Assembly: GCA_928724745.1 (NCBI GenBank)
Contig: CAKMXJ010000001.1
Coordinates: 558,001 to 622,000, forward strand
Direction of reading: 5' to 3'
Origin: Anthracocystis setariae
Lineage: Eukaryota; Basidiomycota; Ustilaginomycetes; Ustilaginales; Ustilaginaceae
Length of the DNA stretch: 64,000 nt
The notes under the pieces were generated by a model. That model did no database searches. It was not told where the DNA came from and was given only the letters and a program-made list of their open reading frames with translations. This document shows, one piece after another, positions 20,670-31,533 of the stretch (position 1 is the first letter of the stretch; every line of letters starts with the position of its first letter). The translations under genes and the position numbers were made by a program.

Positions 20670-20977
20670 GCTGGAGCAGCTGGGGACAAGAAATCAAAGC
20701 TCAGACCGCACCGCGAGATGGCCGACTTGAGGCGCAACAAAGCTCGAATGAGACACGGGCCGACCGACAATTGCGTGGAGGAGATGCCAATCCGATAAGC
20801 AACACTGCATGCAGTTGCAGCGGTAGCCGCCCGCCGTAAGCAGACAGACTGGCAATGCAACGTTGGAAGATCTTTTTGGCGCGAGCGATTCGAGTGGAAC
20901 TGCAGGTGAAATGCAAGCCAACGCTGGGGTGCATTATTCGTCAAATTTCCAAAGCCATCAATCATCCCAAAAAAAAC

Positions 20978-20978
<1 letters not shown>

Positions 20979-21014
<36 letters not shown>
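20979..21014. repeat. A36 homopolymer
   Basis: 36 consecutive A, preceded by AAAAAACC. It could be a retroposed tail or simple slippage expansion; no flanking target duplication is visible. Confidence 0.95.
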
Positions 21015-21015
<1 letters not shown>

Positions 21016-22087
21016 CGGGCAACAGAGAGAGAGGCCTTCTTGGTTGCAATTTTGCGGAGCGGAGCAGCCGTCACCGCCGTGGTGGACTGGCAACTTTGAG
21101 CCCGTTCCATTGAACGGTTGTAACTAAATTATAAATTGCCATCACACACCTGCTGCATGTCGCTCGATACAGTACTTGTGTCCATCCCTTGAGGCTGTGC
21201 CTGCACTCAACATGCAAGCCTCTGAAAATTGGGGCGCACCTTAGTCTTGGCCTCCGAGGCATATTCCACCATATAATTGAGACATACAGAGTACTTTGCT
21301 CTCGCGATCACTGTCGCTACACACGGGCCGAGATGGCTTGCTTTGGAACCGTTCTGGTCAGCTGGTTGCTCAAGCCAAGCATGGTTGCAACAGTAGTGTC
21401 TTGACCATTCAGAGCGGGGTCGCGTCAACTTCGAGACGAGCTTGATTCTAGACATGTATAAATCGAATCCCATTGTCCTCGGCTATAGCCCATTCTGTAT
21501 CTCGTGAATCCGAAAGTCGGCACGGCGCGCCACTAAACCGATCCATCATAGACGTTCTCACCACTTGGTACTACTAACTACTACTTACTGTATACTGTAA
21601 CTCTACTCACTGACATCATCGCTGGCTTTCCTCCGGCTTTCTATCCTTCAACCCTCGGCATTGTGATTGCACTTGCTGCTACAGCTCTGACGTCGTCTAC
21701 ACTTTGTCTCCTCTCTCGCATATCCACAATCTTGGCGCTAAGCCGCCCTGTTTCAGCCTGTAACCCTATCTGCCGCTTTGACATTATAATATCCCCGACC
21801 ACAGAAATTGCTTACTGCCATTACCTACTTTCCCCCTGTCATCGCAGGTTCGACAACCATTCCTATGCCTATGTGATCAGTTTTCAAAGCGCATCACAGT
21901 CAACGCAAATGCAACAGTAGACAGCAGTCTATTGCAATTCGAGCCAAAAAGAGCAGTTTTGCAGAATCAACCTTGAGCGAGATCCTTGAATGAAGCGCGA
22001 CTAACAAGGCCAACACCAAGCACGACGAAAACGCTGACAAGCCTTGCAGATCGCACTGGCTTCAGATCGAATCCGAGCCGACACGAC

Positions 22088-24016
22088 TTAGTACACATAC
22101 TTCTCCTTGCCGATAATGCGCACCCGGTCCGACTTGAGGAAGTCGCTGATCCGATTGCAGCCAAACACCGACACCTTCCGTAAGCTCGGCAGATTCTGGC
22201 AGATACGGTCCAAGCTATCGTCATTGACGGCTCGGACGAACGAGAGATCCAACTGTGCCAACTTGGGAAGATTCTTGGCGTTGGCGAGAATCTCGAGCCC
22301 TTGATCCGTGATACCGTCAACGGAATTGAGCGACAATTCGACCAGTTCAGGTCCAGAGTGCCTCAGCATCGGCTCCATCAAAGAGTCGTCGAGCTTGAGC
22401 ATCCTGTCCAGATGCAACTGACACAGTCCTGGTACGCCTACCCTGGTCCATTCTATGAACATCTCTGCAACAATGTTGGCTTCCAACTTTTCGCAACCGA
22501 TCAGACGCAATGTCTCCAGATTGCGACACTGCGGCATGATGGCCTCCTTCACAATGCGGTCGCTAAGGTCGATGTTCTTGGACACATCTAGATGCGTCAG
22601 GTTCTTTCCCACAGCTCGAAGCAAGCTGACGATTTCGTCGTCTTCGAGTGACTTGGGTGGGATGCCGGGGGCTGAAACTCCAGGGTCTGAAACGTCAAGG
22701 TAAGTGAGCTGGTCTCCGTAACTTTCTAGCGGCTTGAGCATAGCCTTGTCGAGCGGACCAATTTGCGCCAATCCGAGCTCGCGGAGGTTAGGGCAGTGCT
22801 GCACCATCGCCTCTGCACAAGACAAGTCGAACCGGGGTGATTCGCGAATCTTGAAGCTTTCCAAGCGCGGACCCAACGCCTCAAAAAAGCGATGCCATGC
22901 CTCCTTGCGCACCAAGAATGGGCCGTACAGCTCCACGCTCTTGAGCTTCGGCAGCTTCTTTGACCATACATCAATCGCATCATTGTCCAGCATACCACAC
23001 AGTTGCAGGTTGATATGTTCGAGGTTGGGCGCAAACGTAGCAATCGACTGCAGCGACTCGCTGTCAAGCTTGCTGCAGTCGTACAGGGAAAGCGTCTTGA
23101 TCTCCGGTGAGAGGAAGAGTTGCACTGTCGTTGGATTGAGACTGCGGTTCTTGGAGATCGCCTTGCTGATCGCATCCATGTTGCGCAAGCCAATGTGGCC
23201 GAGAGCTTCGACGTCTTCAATGTGGCGACTGATGACATCTATGCAATAGCTCTGCAAGCTGGGGAAGCTCTGGCGCAAGCCATCTTGCAGATTCTTGCGA
23301 CGCACCTGTTTCTTCTTGGGTGCAGTCTTCGCCTTGCTGTTCGCGCCTGCATCTTTTCCGGCATACAGGGGTCCGCATCGATGGCACAACGGGCCCTTGT
23401 CAGACATCTTGGTGTACTGTGTGATGGTGAACTTCATCTTGCACTTGTCGCAATAGGCGATGCTTCCAGGTGTTCGGTCGGCATACGAGTGATTGGCACG
23501 GGAGCTGCTGGCCTGAGGCAAACCAAGCGAGTCTTCCCAGTCCGACGGTGCCGGTCCCTTCGAAGAAGATGCTTTCGGCTTGTAATCATTGTCATCGTCG
23601 ACCTGCTTAGACTTTGCGCGTTTTGCGTTGCTGCGGCTGGAGCTGTTCGTCTCGGCTGCAGTTTCGTCCTGTTGAGCCCGTCGCTTTCCATTCGAGCGGG
23701 TCGGTCGTCCTGAGCTGGTCCCTGCCTCGACCCCGAGAGGCGTGCCAACGGTGGCTTCGACAGGCAAATCATCGTCGGTTTCGTCGTCCTCTTCAAAGTT
23801 CATCGAGCTACCATTGCGTGCAATCGGGCGTCGAGGTCGAGGGGCAGGAGACGGAGCAGGAGGCGTGGCAGCTCCACTTGTTACGTTGGCTTGCGCTTGA
23901 GCCTGTTCTTGCTCATCCTGATCTCGACGTCGGAAGCGATTGGTATTCCTAGCCGTGATGCCTCGCTCCCTAAGAAATTCGGTCAACGCTGACGTAGGGC
24001 CGCGAACGTTAGACAT
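22088..24016 (-). CDS. RAD7: Nucleotide excision repair protein Rad7/Rhp7 (642 aa)
   Basis: Single-exon gene. The N-terminus (SNVRGPTSALTEFLRE) is the conserved Rad7/Rhp7 start. A disordered basic region follows, then a four-cysteine zinc-binding segment near residues 189-215 (CDKCKMKF...CHRCG). The rest, from about 230 on, is leucine-rich repeats of the cysteine-containing type. Rad7 works with Rad16 in global genome nucleotide excision repair and in a cullin-type ubiquitin ligase in the nucleus. Yeast Rad7 is 565 aa and S. pombe Rhp7 563 aa. The start is the first ATG of the frame. Confidence 0.93.
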   Translation of the reverse strand: MSNVRGPTSALTEFLRERGITARNTNRFRRRDQDEQEQAQAQANVTSGAATPPAPSPAPRPRRPIARNGSSMNFEEDDETDDDLPVEATVGTPLGVEAGTSSGRPTRSNGKRRAQQDETAAETNSSSRSNAKRAKSKQVDDDNDYKPKASSSKGPAPSDWEDSLGLPQASSSRANHSYADRTPGSIAYCDKCKMKFTITQYTKMSDKGPLCHRCGPLYAGKDAGANSKAKTAPKKKQVRRKNLQDGLRQSFPSLQSYCIDVISRHIEDVEALGHIGLRNMDAISKAISKNRSLNPTTVQLFLSPEIKTLSLYDCSKLDSESLQSIATFAPNLEHINLQLCGMLDNDAIDVWSKKLPKLKSVELYGPFLVRKEAWHRFFEALGPRLESFKIRESPRFDLSCAEAMVQHCPNLRELGLAQIGPLDKAMLKPLESYGDQLTYLDVSDPGVSAPGIPPKSLEDDEIVSLLRAVGKNLTHLDVSKNIDLSDRIVKEAIMPQCRNLETLRLIGCEKLEANIVAEMFIEWTRVGVPGLCQLHLDRMLKLDDSLMEPMLRHSGPELVELSLNSVDGITDQGLEILANAKNLPKLAQLDLSFVRAVNDDSLDRICQNLPSLRKVSVFGCNRISDFLKSDRVRIIGKEKYVY

Positions 24017-24449
24017 GGCTTGCGACTTGGTTAGCTGGAACAGATGACAGCGTCAACAGACTCCAAACGCTATCAAGCAAGAGGGTGGTCGGGGAGCCTG
24101 GGAGGGCGAAAGAGACAAGGGGGGTAGGTCAGAAGAAATGGGTGGCGAAAGTGTCGCGTGCGGCATTGTTCATGCAGCAAGTGGGCTTGGCTGAGTCGAA
24201 CCCTTTCAATGAAAAATCCCATTTTTTTATAGAGTGCATTTCCTGACCGCTCTCATGCCTCCACCTGCGGACGATGATTAGGGTTTTGACACATGACGGC
24301 CATAGTAGTATATATGTTGCTTGCATCCCTTCAAAGTCACAGTCACGAGGTCACAATTCTGCACTGCTGTCCACGATCAGATTCATCACGGGTCCTGTTT
24401 GGATACAAGTTTACAGCGAGAGGAAATGCAATACAGTTCATACGAGCAG
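24017..24449. other. Spacer between RAD7 start and SYLF-SH3 gene end
   Basis: 433 bp containing the RAD7 promoter. TTTTTTTATAG at about 24223-24233 is AT-rich on the plus strand. No gene seen. Confidence 0.5.
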
Positions 24450-26126
24450 TCAAAGTGGCCGAACGTAGTTGCAGGGGAAGATGCCAGTGCGGGCACCAAT
24501 GACTCCGCGCCACCAATTCTCATCCTCTTGCCCAACCACCTGGATGATCTCGCCGACCTTGAAGGAAAGATCGCCGTTCCCTTGACCCACGAAATCGTGC
24601 GTCGCCTCTGCACGTGATGGAAGTGCCAAGGATGCCGCAGCAGAAGACGAACCAGCTGCGGTGGTCGCGTACTGCTGCTTCAATCTTGCTTTTTCCTGCT
24701 CGGCCGTCTCGAGCCGTGGAGCACCCGATGCGGGATCCGTCGGGTGCGAGAAAGGGTTTGGCGGAATATCACCTGACTGTGCAGACGGTGGCTGTGATGC
24801 GTAGCTGTCGTTGATCTCGTTGCCTCCTTGAACGTTGGCAGGCGCAGCGCTCGCGAAGCTACCAGAAGCCAAACCGATGGATCACCAGGTCAGTATATGC
24901 AGGCCAGAAAATGACAAAAGTGACGATATCTTCAGAACTTACTCGTAGGCAGGGGGGAGGTCGGTGTAGGGATGAGTCGGAGGTGCTTCACCCGAGCCGG
25001 ATGGCTCCTTTGAGTGTTGAGCGTCGGGAGCTGGGGGAACACGGCGAGAAGAAAGGTTACCGACTTGAGCCGTGGCGGTTCCATCGGAGTGCTGCTGATG
25101 TTGCTCTTGCTCCGCGTAGTTGCTGGCTTCCTTCATGTCTTCTTCGGTCAGCTCGAGATCACCTGGTGTAGTACCTTCTGGGATACGATCGGTTCCCATC
25201 ACTTCTGATCGACCTTCAGCCGCGTAGATGGTTTGCCAGAGAGGCATCACAGCTGATGGAGCCGGACCAGGTAGCTTGCCGGAGAGGATATCACTCGTGG
25301 TGATGCCGGGAGACTGGTAGAATCGGGCATTCTCGTCGTCACGCTTCAAGATGATGTTACCATCGAGCTGGACACCAGCGTAAAAGCCCTTGCTTTTGAC
25401 GTAAGACCAGCAAGGTGCGGCCTCTGCACCGGCGTCGAGCATTGCACCGTTGCCGACAGGGCCACACGAAACCGACAGTTCGCCACCGAGACTGAACTTA
25501 GGATGCTTGAACGCATCAACAGCGTTCTGGCTGCGGAGCACCAGCACAACATCGTAGATGTCGAGGCCGATCAAGAAACCGTAGCCGATGGTGTGGATGA
25601 GAAGACCGGACGGAGCCGACCAGGAGCCATCAGGAAGGCGTGAGAGGACCACACCTGAGCCTGAGGCTCCAGAGAATCCGAGGCCTGTTCTGAAGACCGT
25701 GAAGATCGCTAAGCCTTGTGCCTTTGCCAGAACCTTGGGAGGAATCCTGCGGATGACCTTTTGAGTCTTGCGGCTGTCGTACTTGTGCGGATCCTTGATC
25801 TTCTTGCCGTTGGCATCCACTTTGGGAGCGGAAGGTGGGATCACAGCGGATTCGTCACTGAGGCCAGCGGCATTGCTGGAATCTACCTCCACGGAAGCAC
25901 CCTTGGTGGTGAAGGTGCGCAGGATTCGAGCTGCCTTGTCGCACTCGAGCGCCAGCTCTGTGGGCCAGAACGATTCGGCGCCAAACTTGCCAGCAGTGCG
26001 ATTGGTCCAGTTTCCAACCGGAGCGAGTGCATTCCACGCACCTGTTTCCACCTTCTTGTATCCCTGTTTGAGCTTGTCCCACTTGGGATCGTCTGCCTTG
26101 AGCTTCTTCTTGAGATCAAAAGGCAT
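24450..26126 (-). CDS. LSB3: Ysc84/Lsb3-type SYLF and SH3 domain protein (530 aa, two exons)
   Basis: Exons are 26126..24943 and 24858..24450. The 84-bp intron has donor GTAAGT, a CTGAC branch site and acceptor GGTAG, and splicing keeps one frame. The N-terminal ~270 residues form the lipid-binding SYLF/Ysc84 domain (KAQGLAIFTVFRTGLGFSGASGSGV, SLGGELSVSCGPVG). A disordered linker follows, and a C-terminal SH3 domain (about 475-530) has the ALYDF-like AEATHDF, ENWWRG and PCNYV motifs. Family members bind phosphoinositides and bundle actin at endocytic patches. A PPAY motif (391-394) sits at the exon junction and may bind Rsp5. Yeast LSB3 and YSC84 are paralogues; the symbol marks the family, not a one-to-one assignment. 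Confidence 0.93.
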
Positions 26127-27263
26127 GCTGATCGATGCAACGTGCAGATTCGTCGAGAGAGGAGCTTGGGTGACTTTGATACGAGTTGCACGATATCACA
26201 TTAGTCGAGCAGCAAGGTGGATACTGTGCAGTATGTATGTATAGGGTTGACTTGAGTACTACACCTTGTGTGCGCAAAAAGTGCGTGTGCATATGTGAGT
26301 CCTTCGATCCTGCCCTGTTGAGACACAGCCTCCACACGTCATGCGCAGGATAAACGTTCCTCGGCATTTTGCGCCGAAGCTCTGTGTAAGCACCAGAACG
26401 GGCCGTCGAGACACCAGCGTGAGTGGCGGCAGCTGCGCCAGCATAAAGCACGTTCTAAATACAGCATCTCGAACGGTTTAAGCGCTCTAGCTCGGTTCCA
26501 CACTTACAGCTTTGTATATCGTCATAGTGCGAGCGACCACGTTTCAAGCACGCTTGTGCCGGACTAATCAGCCGCAGTCTCTAGTGCTCGGCATGGCTTG
26601 GTGTCGCAGTCAATATAAAATAACAGATGAACTTCGACTCTTCAACAGCCATGCTGCTTCGATGTTAGGTTTCTGAGATGTTTGCGGTCAATTCAGTCAA
26701 AGCTTGGACCGGTTGCGCTACGGCAGCGGTCGACGTCGAAAGCTATATAGCGACTTGCACACCAGAGACGGTCCAGCAGATAGCAATCCTCCCTAATGGC
26801 TTAGCGGGCTAAGCTCGCTTGCTTCAATGTTAGAGCGCTCAGTCACGTCCTTGGTTTATACGTGTGCACCGAGCTAAAAGCAACTCGCTGTTAGCTCGCT
26901 TTCCTAGTGGTCTTCCACCATCATCTCACTCGATCGCAGACCCCACAGGCTGCGATTCGTTGTTTCGCCCGCCCTCCTCTCCCATTTATGTTTATCATGC
27001 TTGTCACGTTCGCTATCTATAGGTCTCGACTCGCACGAGTTAGGCAACCAAATTTTTTCCCTCTTGCTCGCCCGTGTGACTCAAGCTTGTGTTGAGCTCT
27101 ACGTTGATGTGCAGGTACACAAAGAGCGCATTGAAAGTGCAAGGAATGAATGAGATTGTCCTGTCAAAAGCCAAATGAAAGTGCAATGCATACTGTACGA
27201 GAGATTGATAAGTGAAAGTGAATGGATGCAACAGGCCGGATGATTTCAAAGCCGATGTTCTTG
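26127..27263. other. Spacer between SYLF-SH3 gene and GH9 gene
   Basis: 1.1 kb with no supported gene. Around 26795-26900 there is a run of GC(T)-rich self-complementary pieces (GCGGGCTAAGCTCGC and AGCTCGC again). They do not fold into a tRNA. Confidence 0.45.
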
Positions 27264-29057
27264 TTAAAGGCCCATCTTTTTGCGGCGATAGAACCACCTG
27301 ACCCGATCGCGCTGCCACCATAAAAGACCGGCGATGGCGGCCAACGCAACCACGACGACAATGACAGCAATGGCAATCTTGGCACCAGAGCTGAGGCCTT
27401 TGCGTCCCGGATACGCCGCATCGCGAGGAAGGCCCGAAGCTACATTGGCACTGCCGCTCAGACTTGTATAAGCTGGATCGTTCGTCACGTTCCTTGCAAT
27501 GCGCGAGATGGCTGCAGCCACCAGTGGAGCATTGTAGTCAAGTGCAATCTCGGTCTGTGGCCAATCGTCGCGAATGTCAAAGAACTTGTCGTTTCGATCC
27601 GGACCACCAACAACGGCACCGTAGAGTACGTGGGCCTCGGTGGGCGGACTATGATTGATGTTGGTGACATCAGTGCCGCCTGACGCCAAGGCAGAATGAG
27701 GATTCTGAGGACTGTTTGGATGTTGCCCGACGATGAACGGTCCGTTATAGTTGTTGCTGCCTAACAGATAGTCTACCTGCGAGTCGGCAAGACCCCGGTA
27801 CGCAGCGGTCTTGTCAGATGTGGTGGCAAAGTTCGAATAGATATCGGCGATGAAGGCAGCATTGAGGGCAGGATTCAAGCTAGCAGAATTGCTGTCTCCC
27901 TGCCACCAGTAGAGACCCCCCTTGCTTTGACTGACGTCCTTCATTTCACCATTGGTGAGACGGTCTAAATAGGATTCGGCATCGGCCTGGAAGCGTGTCT
28001 GATTGAGACCGAGCGAAGCATTTTGGTGCGCCATTTGCGTCGCAAGAACGGGAAGGGCGGCAATCTTGCGGTCCCAGTTGAGCGCCGCGTTGACGGTGGC
28101 AAAGCCATTGGTGCTGTTCGGATAGTAAGAGAGACCTTGATTCGCATAGCTCGGGTCCGCCGTGGCCACTGTGAGCCACAGTCCAGCAAAAGTGACATCG
28201 TCTGTCCAGCCACTCGAAGGGTAGCTTGGTGCAGCAACCGAGGAAGCCACCGTGTAGACCTGCTTGGGCGAGCTGTTTACGGCTAGATCCCAAAGGCCCT
28301 CGGCATGGCGCAGAAGCGATTCCGAGTAAGTACGGTTGCGGATGCTTGGGACGCCGCCGAGTTGAGCGCCGCTTGGACTGGTGGGCAGCGAGGCGCTGGT
28401 CTCGCTATACAGATAGGCTGAAGCCGCAAATGCAGCAGCACAGGAAGCAAAGGCATCTGTACCAGGGTTTTGCCTCGTGACGCTGTAAGAAAGACGCGGT
28501 CCTGGAATGTTAAGATCGCCGCCCCAGTATTCGCTGTCAACTAGAGGGTTGCCTACCAAGATCCACAGAGTGTTTTCGTCCGAGTGGGCTTTGGCAAGCC
28601 AGTCTAACCCCCAACGCAGCGTCGAGTCAAGGTAAGCATCTTGAGAGCTCCTCGCGTAGGCCGAGCCGAAGCTGATTGCGCTCCAGGCTAGCGATGTCAA
28701 CGTCCAGCACAGTGGGTACGTGGCTTTGATGTAGTCGCCAGCGTCATAGTAGCCGCCAGCCAGGTCGGTGCCGTTGACGGAGCCGTCATTTTGGCAACTG
28801 CTATTCCTCCATGAAACACGGTTGCTCGCAGGAAGAGCGCCGCTTCTTTGCGCCTCGTAGAACCATAGAGCGTTGCCTAGCAGTTCGGTGTATTGTGGAT
28901 TGACGCCGTTGGTCAGATTGGCCTGCTGCGATATCGCGCCCTTGATCGCCGACGGTGGTTGATACACGAGCTGGGGTGCGATCTGGGCGAGGACAGTCGG
29001 CGCGAGTTGTGTCAAGGCCAACAGCACTCCAGCAGCGCTCGCTGCGGTCGGACGCAT
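27264..29057 (-). CDS. Membrane-anchored GH9 endoglucanase (597 aa)
   Basis: Glycoside hydrolase family 9. A signal peptide (residues 1-25, ending TVLAQ) is followed by the catalytic (alpha/alpha)6 domain. DAGDY at 105-109 holds the catalytic-base aspartates. The C-terminal EIALDYNAP holds the catalytic acid (E503). HPNSPQNPHSA matches the conserved substrate-binding RxPHHR-type region. About 18 N-glycosylation sequons are spread over the domain. A transmembrane helix near 565-587 (AIAVIVVVVALAAIAGLLWW) and a basic tail end the protein, so the enzyme is probably held at the cell surface. It would hydrolyse beta-1,4-glucan of plant walls or remodel the fungal wall. The start is the first ATG; an upstream TTG-led extension is not used. 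Confidence 0.92.
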   Translation of the reverse strand: MRPTAASAAGVLLALTQLAPTVLAQIAPQLVYQPPSAIKGAISQQANLTNGVNPQYTELLGNALWFYEAQRSGALPASNRVSWRNSSCQNDGSVNGTDLAGGYYDAGDYIKATYPLCWTLTSLAWSAISFGSAYARSSQDAYLDSTLRWGLDWLAKAHSDENTLWILVGNPLVDSEYWGGDLNIPGPRLSYSVTRQNPGTDAFASCAAAFAASAYLYSETSASLPTSPSGAQLGGVPSIRNRTYSESLLRHAEGLWDLAVNSSPKQVYTVASSVAAPSYPSSGWTDDVTFAGLWLTVATADPSYANQGLSYYPNSTNGFATVNAALNWDRKIAALPVLATQMAHQNASLGLNQTRFQADAESYLDRLTNGEMKDVSQSKGGLYWWQGDSNSASLNPALNAAFIADIYSNFATTSDKTAAYRGLADSQVDYLLGSNNYNGPFIVGQHPNSPQNPHSALASGGTDVTNINHSPPTEAHVLYGAVVGGPDRNDKFFDIRDDWPQTEIALDYNAPLVAAAISRIARNVTNDPAYTSLSGSANVASGLPRDAAYPGRKGLSSGAKIAIAVIVVVVALAAIAGLLWWQRDRVRWFYRRKKMGL

Positions 29058-30811
29058 CTCGTTAGAAAACCAATGGCGGCAATGCAAGCTTGGTGCGGAT
29101 CTTGCTTTGGTGGAGGACGATGTCGATGGCAAGCGTTAGAGATAGGAGGAGGAGAAGTCACGGGTCGTGTGCTTGCATCGCGCTACCAAGCTGGATAAAC
29201 GGTGTGGTGAAGGAGGTACTAAGAGAGGACGGCGGGACGCGGAGCGCCAGAGAAGGTTCGACGTGCTGCGCACTACAGTACAGTACAGTACAGTACAGTA
29301 CAGTACCTGTTCATAAGTTTCCGCACGGTCGCGTTTTTGGAATTTTGTGTAACATGAAATTATGCACACTCTTTTGCTCATCAATTCTCAACTCTCAGCT
29401 GCTTGTTACTCTTGCTTGATTGCATGGATTGATAGTGTATTGGGACCAGTATCAGTGGCTGTGAGCTGACATTGTTTGAATGGTTGAGTGGACTTCTGTG
29501 CTTGATCAAGCTAAGCTTAACCAGTTTTGCTGCAAGCTGTCAACTGAGCTGAAATCCAGGAAAAAAGTTAGCTGTCTCTCAAAGCCGTGTCCACAGCATT
29601 GCCGATGTCTTGATGGTCTCTCTGGTGAGGGCAGGCTTGAATCAAGCTGACCACCAAAGCAGTTGTCAAGATCAACAGCAATTCAGAGTTGCAAGCCATG
29701 AAGAGTCAGACAGTGTTGGTCAAATCTCTTAACAAGCATGCTTCCTTTTTGTTGCTAGCAAGCTGTATTGTACCTATGTACTACCACCTGAGCTTCATGA
29801 GCAATAAACATTCCCATGCTGAGCATCAAGCTAGCTAGCTGGTATGGTCTTTACATTGCTGTATAATGTTGGACACCATCAAATTTATTCACAATCATGA
29901 AGAGAAATTTGAAAATTGAAAATCGTGCGGATACTTTTTGACACATGCTGTACAGTACAGTACAGAATAGCACGACACTGTTGCGTCTGTATGTCTAGAG
30001 GGCCAAGGGGCGCGCAAGGGTGTCACAAACGTGAAACGGGCCGAATGCACACCTAGATTTCGGAACTAAAGAGTCGATGCAGGCCACTGTGCGATGCTAT
30101 ACAGTACTGTACTGCAGTCTGCAACGTTTTCACTACTTACCGCACACTGTTGCAAGCATGAAATGAGAGGACTCAAGGGTTCTTGCCAGCTGAGATGCCT
30201 ATTGTCTGATGTAACAAACGTCGATCGGAGTTTCAGAAAGAAAGAAAAAAAGTGACAAGCCTCTACTGCACTACACTGTATTGTGAGGGTGGGGTGTTTG
30301 CCCATGGGCGAGGTCAAGGTCGACAGCAATCGTAATGTTGTCTTGCACTTTGCACAGGGGCGCCACGACAAGTCGGCTCGAGTTTGCAGAGCCGCCAAGC
30401 AAAATGAGTAAGTAACGCTTTAGCTCCGAGGGCCAAGAACAAATTTGTCGGCGATGCTTGGCAAAAGAAAAAAATAAAACAAAATAAAACAAAATAAAAT
30501 TAAACGGCGGAACGAGAGTCGCCGATGGGATCGATGGATGGTTGTCAGATTTGGTGATTGGTGTGGCTGTGGATGCGCCGCTCGACTGTCACATCGCAGT
30601 ATGTAGACAGCAGTGGTTTCGCGTCTTTGAATGTCAGAGACTTATACTAAACAATCAAACATCAAGAAAAACGCTCGAAAGTGTTACTTTCCAGCCGAGC
30701 TGCAGATCGTCAATATATTAATGTCGCAAGGGCTTGCTCGTTCGAACGCATTCAACCACCACCTCGGCTCCACAGCGTCACCCGCGTGGCCAGTGCTATC
30801 GTTGTGTAGCG
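29058..30811. other. Long divergent promoter between GH9 gene and ARL2
   Basis: 1.75 kb without a supported gene. It is AT-richer than the neighbours, with many short palindromic pieces (AGCTAGCTAGCTGG near 29831). It contains three clusters of the ACAGT/GTACA repeat (29274-29306, 29951-29965, about 30103-30115) and an AAAATAAAAC triplication (about 30470-30500). Confidence 0.5.
29274..29306. repeat. (TACAG)6 pentanucleotide repeat
   Basis: Six perfect units plus TAC, 217 bp upstream of the GH9 ATG. It is the longest copy of the dispersed pentanucleotide in the window. Confidence 0.97.
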
Positions 30812-31435
30812 ATGGGTCTGCTCACAATCATCCGCAAGACCAAACTGCGCTCGCATGAGTTCCGATTCCTCTTCCTTGGTCTCGACAATGCCGGCAAGAC
30901 TACCATCCTCAAAAAGCTTCAGAATCAGCCACAGGCCGAGATCGAAGCCATCTCGCCCACTCTCGGTTTCTCCATCCAGACGTTCCAATACCAAGCTTAC
31001 CATTTGAATGTATGGGACATCGGAGGACAGAAGAGCCTTAGACCGTACTGGAAGAATTACTTTGAAAAGACGGATGCCATCATTTGGGTAGTTGACTCTT
31101 CCGATACCGCCCGACTCTCGGATTGCAGGGATGAGCTCGACAAACTGCTCAAGGAGGAGAGATTGCATGGCGCTACACTCCTCATCTTTGCCAACAAGCA
31201 GGATCTCCCCGGTGCCCTTTCTGCTGAGCAGATCAAGAATCACCTCGAGCTTGATCACGTCACGGCGCACAGTTGGAGGATCCAGCCGTGCAGCGCCTAT
31301 ACCGGCGACAGTCTTGTGCAAGGCCTCGACTGGACCGTCAAGGATGTTGCCAACCGCATCTATTTTCACGGAGATGCACAGTCGTCCTCTTCGCATCATC
31401 CAAACACTTCAATCACGAACCAGACCGTCACTTGA
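30812..31435 (+). CDS. ARL2: Arl2-type small GTPase (207 aa)
   Basis: Single-exon ARF-like GTPase. MGLLTIIRK with Gly2 begins the amphipathic N-terminal helix. GLDNAGKT (about 23-30) is the P-loop. Switch I carries the conserved Thr in SPTLGF, WDIGGQ is switch II and NKQD binds guanine. [18 protein letters not shown] and [22 protein letters not shown] are typical Arl2. Arl2 (Cin4 in yeast, Alp41 in S. pombe) acts with tubulin cofactors in microtubule assembly. About 20 Ser/His/Thr-rich residues extend the C-terminus beyond the usual ~185 aa. The internal ATG at 30812 is chosen because it gives the family N-terminus; an ORF extension upstream has no homology. Confidence 0.94.
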   Translation: MGLLTIIRKTKLRSHEFRFLFLGLDNAGKTTILKKLQNQPQAEIEAISPTLGFSIQTFQYQAYHLNVWDIGGQKSLRPYWKNYFEKTDAIIWVVDSSDTARLSDCRDELDKLLKEERLHGATLLIFANKQDLPGALSAEQIKNHLELDHVTAHSWRIQPCSAYTGDSLVQGLDWTVKDVANRIYFHGDAQSSSSHHPNTSITNQTVT

Positions 31436-31533
31436 CACCATCCTCCTACAAGCCTTCTCCAATGCAGACATCCACAGACAAGGTGACCTACAGGTCTTCG
31501 CATATGGCGGGCAGCGCTGTTCCTAGCATCATC

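Larger units (their letters stand above)
20462..22087. other. Spacer between arrestin gene and RAD7
   Basis: 1.6 kb without a convincing gene. It holds the arrestin 5' region, a (GTACA)n repeat, an A36 tract and AT-rich sequence around 21400-21900 with ACTGTATACTGTA fragments. Confidence 0.5.

Noticed and set aside
20979..21014. A36 tract as a retroposed poly(A) tail
   Set aside because: No adjacent gene-like sequence or target duplication is visible; a homopolymer expansion is simpler.
26790..26900. Possible tRNA-like fold in the GC(T)-rich repeats
   Set aside because: No B box, no acceptor stem and no anticodon arm in register.
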